Shown piece after piece: positions 60,759 to 64,000 of a stretch of 64,000 nt of DNA; the first letter of the stretch is position 1, and the number at the start of each line of letters is the position of its first letter. The stretch is from NCBI RefSeq assembly GCF_036016195.1, contig NZ_JAYWTM010000001.1, forward strand, positions 984,795 to 1,048,794, in the 5' to 3' direction. The notes beneath the pieces were generated by a model that was given only the letters and a program-made list of their open reading frames with translations, had not been told where the DNA came from and did no database searches. The position numbers and the translations under genes were made by a program. Source of the stretch: Brenneria populi. GTDB taxonomy: Bacteria > Pseudomonadota > Gammaproteobacteria > Enterobacterales > Enterobacteriaceae.

Positions 60759-61481
60759 TTAAACATCATTCATTAATTTGACGCGCAGACGTTTTATCGC
60801 CTGGCTATGCAACTGACTGACTCGTGACTCTCCGACTTCCAGAACAGCGCCGATCTCTTTTAAATTCAGCTCTTCCTGGTAGTAAAGCGTTAACACCAGC
60901 TTCTCGCGCTCGGGCAGGTGCTCTATCGCCTCCATCACCCGATGGCGTAAACTCCCTTCCATCAGTTGATGCAGAGGATTAGCATCCTCGCAGCCTTCCA
61001 ACAGCGCTTCCGCGCTATCGCCATGTTCTTCACGCCATTCATCGTAAGAAAAAAGCTGGCTATTGTTGGTATCCAGCAGAATCTGACGATACTCTTCCAG
61101 CGTAATATTCAGGGACTGCGCGACCTCCTGCTCCGTTGGCGCCCGACCAAGCTGTTGTTCAGCCTGCTGCATCGCCTGTGCCACTTCCCGCGCGTTACGC
61201 CGCACGCTGCGTGGGGCCCAATCGCGGCTGCGTAACTCATCCAGCATAGCGCCGCGGATTCGCTGGACCGCATAAGTGGTAAACGCAGTGCCTTGCAGCG
61301 AATCATAACGCTCGACGGCGCTGAGCAAGCCGATACCGCCGGCCTGTAACAGATCATCGAGCTCAACGCTCGCGGGAAGGCGAACCTGTAGCCGCAAAGC
61401 TTCATGGCGTACTAAAGGGACATAGCGCTTCCATAGCGCGCTTTTATCCATTGTGCCTTCGGCGGTATACAGATCGCTCAC
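60759..61481 (-). CDS. fliA: Flagellar sigma factor sigma-28 FliA
   Basis: RNA polymerase sigma factor for late flagellar and chemotaxis genes, 240 aa. Region 2 contains VRHEALRLQVRLPASVELDDLLQAGGIGLL (read with gaps) and GTAFTTYAVQRIRGAMLDELR; region 3 SRDWAPRSVRRNAREV; region 4 LPEREKLVLTLYYQEEL and LKEIGAVLEVGESRVSQLHSQAIKRLR. It is almost identical to E. coli FliA, including a non-ATG start (GTG at 61479-61481). fliZ follows. The upstream neighbour is a ThDP enzyme gene and not fliC. Confidence 0.97.
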   Translation of the reverse strand: MSDLYTAEGTMDKSALWKRYVPLVRHEALRLQVRLPASVELDDLLQAGGIGLLSAVERYDSLQGTAFTTYAVQRIRGAMLDELRSRDWAPRSVRRNAREVAQAMQQAEQQLGRAPTEQEVAQSLNITLEEYRQILLDTNNSQLFSYDEWREEHGDSAEALLEGCEDANPLHQLMEGSLRHRVMEAIEHLPEREKLVLTLYYQEELNLKEIGAVLEVGESRVSQLHSQAIKRLRVKLMNDV

Positions 61482-61713
61482 AGTGACAAATACCTACGAT
61501 GATAATGTTATCGACACTATTATGCTTTTGATGAGGGGCGACAATTGCAGGAATAGGGGCGTAAAAGAGGTGTTATTTAGGGTACGAGGGGCTGGCCCGG
61601 CCGCCGGAAGCGGAATATCGCCGCGCACAGGGCCGTCGCCTACGCGATGACGATCGCCCTTCCGCCCGAGCGGATTATCCTGGTACCGAGACACGGGGAA
61701 GGAAAATGCGATA

Positions 61714-61740
61714 CCCCCCATACGCGGCGCGCATGGGGGG
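61714..61740 (-). terminator. Probable terminator after the ThDP enzyme gene
   Basis: CCCCCCAT and ATGGGGGG pair perfectly and CGC/GCG extends the stem past a mismatch. On the minus strand it is followed by TATCGCATTTTCC, a poor U tract. It starts 6 bp beyond the gene and would keep its transcript out of fliA. The rest of the 264-bp gap to fliA shows no gene. Confidence 0.6.
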
Positions 61741-61745
61741 CAAAA

Positions 61746-63437
61746 TCAAGCAAGCACGATTTCGATCAGGTTCGCCCTGCCGGAATGAATGCCCGCCTCC
61801 ACCGCCGGCGCGATATCCTCCGCCCGGACGATGCGTCTGGCGCCGACGCCCATCGAGCGAGCCAGCGCCTGATAATCGATCTCGGGATTGACCAAATCCA
61901 TGGCGATAAATTTCTCGGTTTGGGCCGCCAGGTAATGCTGCTGACTGCGCATGAAATTTTTCAGCACATTGTACTGCCGGTTATTCATCACGATAAAGGT
62001 CACGGGAAGATTCTCATGCGCCGCCGTCCACAGCGACTGGGGCGAATAGAGCGCCGCGCCGTCCCCCACCAGCGAGACGACGGGCGCACGCCCCAGCCCC
62101 AGAGAACAACCGACCGCCGCCGGCATACCCCAGCCCAGCGCCCCGCCTCTTAGAAAGGAGTACTGCTCGTACGACGGGCTATCCAGGAACTGACGCACGG
62201 CGGAAGAGGTGACGATAGCCTCATCGACAATGGCGACATCGCGCCCAATCGCCCGCATCACCTCGCGGGCCGCCAGCAGCGGCGAAATCCCCCCTTCGCG
62301 ATAATCATTTTCGGCCTGCGCGTAGCGCGCGTTCCTATCCGCGTCGCGCCGTATCCGCAGCGCTTCGCTATTGGCGATTCTGTCCGCCTGGGTCGGCTGC
62401 GTAAGCCCGGCAAGCATCGGCAACAGAGCGTCGAGCGACGCGCGTAAATGGCCGACCAGTGAAAGACGCGTGGGATAGGTTCTGCCGAGATCGCCCACAT
62501 CGGACGACAGTTGATAGACGGCGCAGCCGTCCGGCACCGCGGATGACGATGTATACAGAATAGAAATCAGCGATTTACCGCCCAACGCGAAGATTGCATC
62601 ATAGCTGCCGAGCACGTCGGCGATCGCCGCGGCCTGGGTCGGCATATTGCCCGCCCACAGCGGATGCGATGTCGGGAACGGGATGCGCGACGGCCAGGAA
62701 GAGCCGTACACCGGTGCGCCCAGCATTTCGGCCAGCGCGACGGCCTGCGGCGCCGCCTGACTGCTGTACAGTTCATCGCCGGCGATAATCGCCAGACGAC
62801 CGGGCTTAATTTGCGCCAGCTCGTTAGCCAGCCGCTCCAGCGATGAAGCGACGTTTTCCGCATCAATAACCGAGCGCGACAGTAACGGCGTATCGCTCAT
62901 CTCTTCCATGACGTTCATCGGCAGCGACAGCATCACCGGCCCCGGCGGCGGCGCCACCACATCGTGAAACGCGCGCCGCAGCAAGACCGGCAGCTGAGCG
63001 GGATGCGATACTTCCTGCGCCCATTTAACCGCGGGCTGGGCCAGCTGCACCAGATCGCCGAATAACAGCGGATCGGTAATGGCGTGGCGCAAATCCTGCT
63101 GGCCGGCCGTCACCACCAGCGGCGTATGGGAAATCTTCGCGTTCAGCAGGTTGCCCATACCGTGCCCCAACCCGCCGGCGGTGTGCAGATTCAGAAAACC
63201 GGGCTTCCGGGCGGCCTGGGCGTAGCCGTCCGCCATGGCGACCGCGCTCGCCTCCTGCAGCGCCAGGATATAGCTGATATCGGGTTTGCCCACTAGGGCG
63301 TCCATCAGCGGCAACTCCGTCGTCCCCGGATTGCCGAAAATATATTCGACGCCCTCACTGGCCAGTACCTCCAGCAGAATTTCCGCCCCTTTGCGTGCCG
63401 GCACCTTATCTGTGGAGATGAAAGCGCTATCGATCAT
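61746..63437 (-). CDS. mdlC: Benzoylformate decarboxylase-like ThDP-dependent enzyme (MdlC type)
   Basis: Thiamine-diphosphate enzyme of 563 aa with the three domains of the decarboxylase/acetolactate-synthase superfamily: PYR (about 15-180, catalytic Glu in LALQEASAVAMADGYA, E62), central (about 200-345) and PP (about 380-560, ThDP/Mg motif GDG at 458-460 to NN at 485-486). Residues typical of benzoylformate decarboxylase are kept: H85 in NLHTAGG and H258 in FPTSHPLWAG; the Ser of the NPGS motif is Thr (NPGTTELP, T39). The likely reaction is decarboxylation of an aryl or branched 2-oxo acid; the substrate is inferred. The start ATG follows GAGGTAAGTC. No mandelate pathway gene is next to it. 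Confidence 0.75.
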   Translation of the reverse strand: MIDSAFISTDKVPARKGAEILLEVLASEGVEYIFGNPGTTELPLMDALVGKPDISYILALQEASAVAMADGYAQAARKPGFLNLHTAGGLGHGMGNLLNAKISHTPLVVTAGQQDLRHAITDPLLFGDLVQLAQPAVKWAQEVSHPAQLPVLLRRAFHDVVAPPPGPVMLSLPMNVMEEMSDTPLLSRSVIDAENVASSLERLANELAQIKPGRLAIIAGDELYSSQAAPQAVALAEMLGAPVYGSSWPSRIPFPTSHPLWAGNMPTQAAAIADVLGSYDAIFALGGKSLISILYTSSSAVPDGCAVYQLSSDVGDLGRTYPTRLSLVGHLRASLDALLPMLAGLTQPTQADRIANSEALRIRRDADRNARYAQAENDYREGGISPLLAAREVMRAIGRDVAIVDEAIVTSSAVRQFLDSPSYEQYSFLRGGALGWGMPAAVGCSLGLGRAPVVSLVGDGAALYSPQSLWTAAHENLPVTFIVMNNRQYNVLKNFMRSQQHYLAAQTEKFIAMDLVNPEIDYQALARSMGVGARRIVRAEDIAPAVEAGIHSGRANLIEIVLA

Positions 63438-63607
63438 GACTTACCTCATTCCGTCAGGTGATTATTAGATAAAAAACAAATAACAACAGACTATTGCGCA
63501 CATGATAACGCCGCGGGCAAACAAACTTCATTCACTTATTTTAATTAACCGCCCGACAGTTTCACGACTGGGAAAACGGAATGAGGATTATCGATACATG
63601 CCGGAAG

Positions 63608-64000
63608 CTAGGCCGGCATTTTGAGAATAGCGAACAGTACGCCAATAGTGATAACCAGCATACCGCCCATTTTGATAGTAAGCTTCAGTTCCAGACGGTC
63701 TATTTTAGCGTCGAGCCGGGATTCAACCTTGTCGATCTTGGTGCTTAAACCAGATTCGACCTGATCGATTCTAGTACTTAAACCTGTCTCGACCTTGTCG
63801 ATCCTGACATTTAAACCAGACTCGACCTTATCGATCCTGGCATTTAAACCAGACTCGACCTTATCGATTCTGGCACTTAAACCAGACTCGGCCTTATCAA
63901 TTCTAGCATTTAAACCAGACTCGACCTTATCGATCCTGGCATTTAAACCAGACTCGGTTTTATCGATTTTAGCGCGAAAATCAGAAATTAAATCAGTTAC
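63608..64000 (-). CDS. Membrane-anchored hendecad-repeat coiled-coil protein (N-terminus beyond window)
   Basis: A minus-strand frame is open from the window end to TAG at 63608-63610, giving the last 130 residues of a protein. Nine 11-residue units of the type ARIDKVESGLN follow one another, then a hydrophobic tail, MGGMLVITIGVLFAILKMPA, that reads as a C-terminal membrane helix. The 11-residue period and the I/V/L pattern indicate a long right-leaning coiled coil. I do not recognise a named family; coiled-coil tail-anchored proteins of this kind occur in phage, plasmid and envelope settings. The gene is not linked by an obvious operon to the ThDP enzyme, 170 bp away. Confidence 0.75.
   Translation of the reverse strand, partial: VTDLISDFRAKIDKTESGLNARIDKVESGLNARIDKAESGLSARIDKVESGLNARIDKVESGLNVRIDKVETGLSTRIDQVESGLSTKIDKVESRLDAKIDRLELKLTIKMGGMLVITIGVLFAILKMPA
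63677..63973. repeat. 33-bp tandem repeat array (nine units) inside the coiled-coil gene
   Basis: Nine 33-bp units on the minus strand encode AKIDKTESGLN, ARIDKVESGLN, ARIDKAESGLS, ARIDKVESGLN, ARIDKVESGLN, VRIDKVETGLS, TRIDQVESGLS, TKIDKVESRLD and AKIDRLELKLT. The units toward the protein N-terminus are nearly identical in DNA, while those next to the membrane helix have diverged, suggesting expansion at the N-terminal side. Confidence 0.9.

Noticed and set aside
63677..63973. 33-bp tandem repeats as a CRISPR array
   Set aside because: Units are directly adjacent with no unique spacers and encode an in-frame coiled coil.
1..64000. tRNA, rRNA, prophage, integrase or restriction/defence genes
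   Set aside because: None was recognised on either strand; the window is mostly conserved housekeeping and metabolic genes.

Overview
The window is chromosomal DNA of a gammaproteobacterium of the order Enterobacterales. Almost every protein reads as a close relative of an E. coli K-12 protein, and many blocks keep the E. coli order: rimK-nfsA-grxA-ybjM-ybjL, deoR-dacC, gstB-yliI, lysP-yeiE-yeiH-nfo, fruBKA-setB-yeiW-yeiP-yeiR-lpxT-mepS, yejABEF-yejG-bcr-rsuA-radD-rplY, and fliA-fliZ. Blocks that lie far apart in E. coli (about 19-20 min and about 48-49 min) are joined here. Several genes between them differ from E. coli, and ERIC-type repeats occur repeatedly. This fits a plant-associated Pectobacteriaceae genome (Brenneria, Pectobacterium or Dickeya type), but genus is an inference from gene content and repeat content only. 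I see no prophage, transposase, CRISPR array, rRNA or tRNA.

Layout. 1-5 kb: S6 modification, nitroreductase, glutaredoxin and two membrane proteins. 5-10.4 kb: a deoxyribose utilisation locus, deoX-deoP-deoK divergent from deoC, with deoR next to it. DeoR-type operators (TGTTA-N6-TAACA) lie between the divergent genes. 10.4-18.7 kb: DacC, a MetQNI-type ABC transporter, GstB, the soluble sugar dehydrogenase YliI, an internally deleted zeta-kinase remnant and RimO. 18.8-27 kb: SanA, YeiB, FolE, a chemoreceptor with a C11 tract upstream, glutathione-dependent formaldehyde detoxification (FrmA plus YeiG) and a KTSC-domain protein. 27-31.8 kb: HcxA, a ribose-type ABC ATPase and permease without a binding protein, and a 2-hydroxyacid dehydrogenase homologue that has lost two catalytic residues. 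32-37 kb: LysP, YeiE, YeiH, Nfo. 37-46 kb: the fructose PTS operon with two Cra operators, SetB, YeiW, YeiP, a very short fimbrial-like protein, YeiR and LpxT. 46-58.6 kb: MepS, the YejABEF oligopeptide importer, YejG, Bcr, RsuA, YecH, RadD and ribosomal protein L25. 58.7-64 kb, all on the minus strand: PhoH, FliZ, FliA, a benzoylformate decarboxylase-like ThDP enzyme, and the C-terminal part of a membrane-anchored protein made of 11-residue repeats.

The least expected material is (i) the intergenic repeats, which look modular: ERIC-type ends enclose different interiors, and one hairpin module recurs in more than one element family; (ii) the 33-bp tandem-repeat coiled-coil gene cut by the right edge; (iii) the 2-hydroxyacid dehydrogenase homologue without its catalytic Arg and His, next to an orphan ABC importer and HcxA; (iv) the homopolymeric C tract in front of the chemoreceptor; and (v) the zeta-kinase remnant. 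Nothing here can be called a complete new defence or mobile system. All family assignments come from reading and remembered homologues, without database searches.
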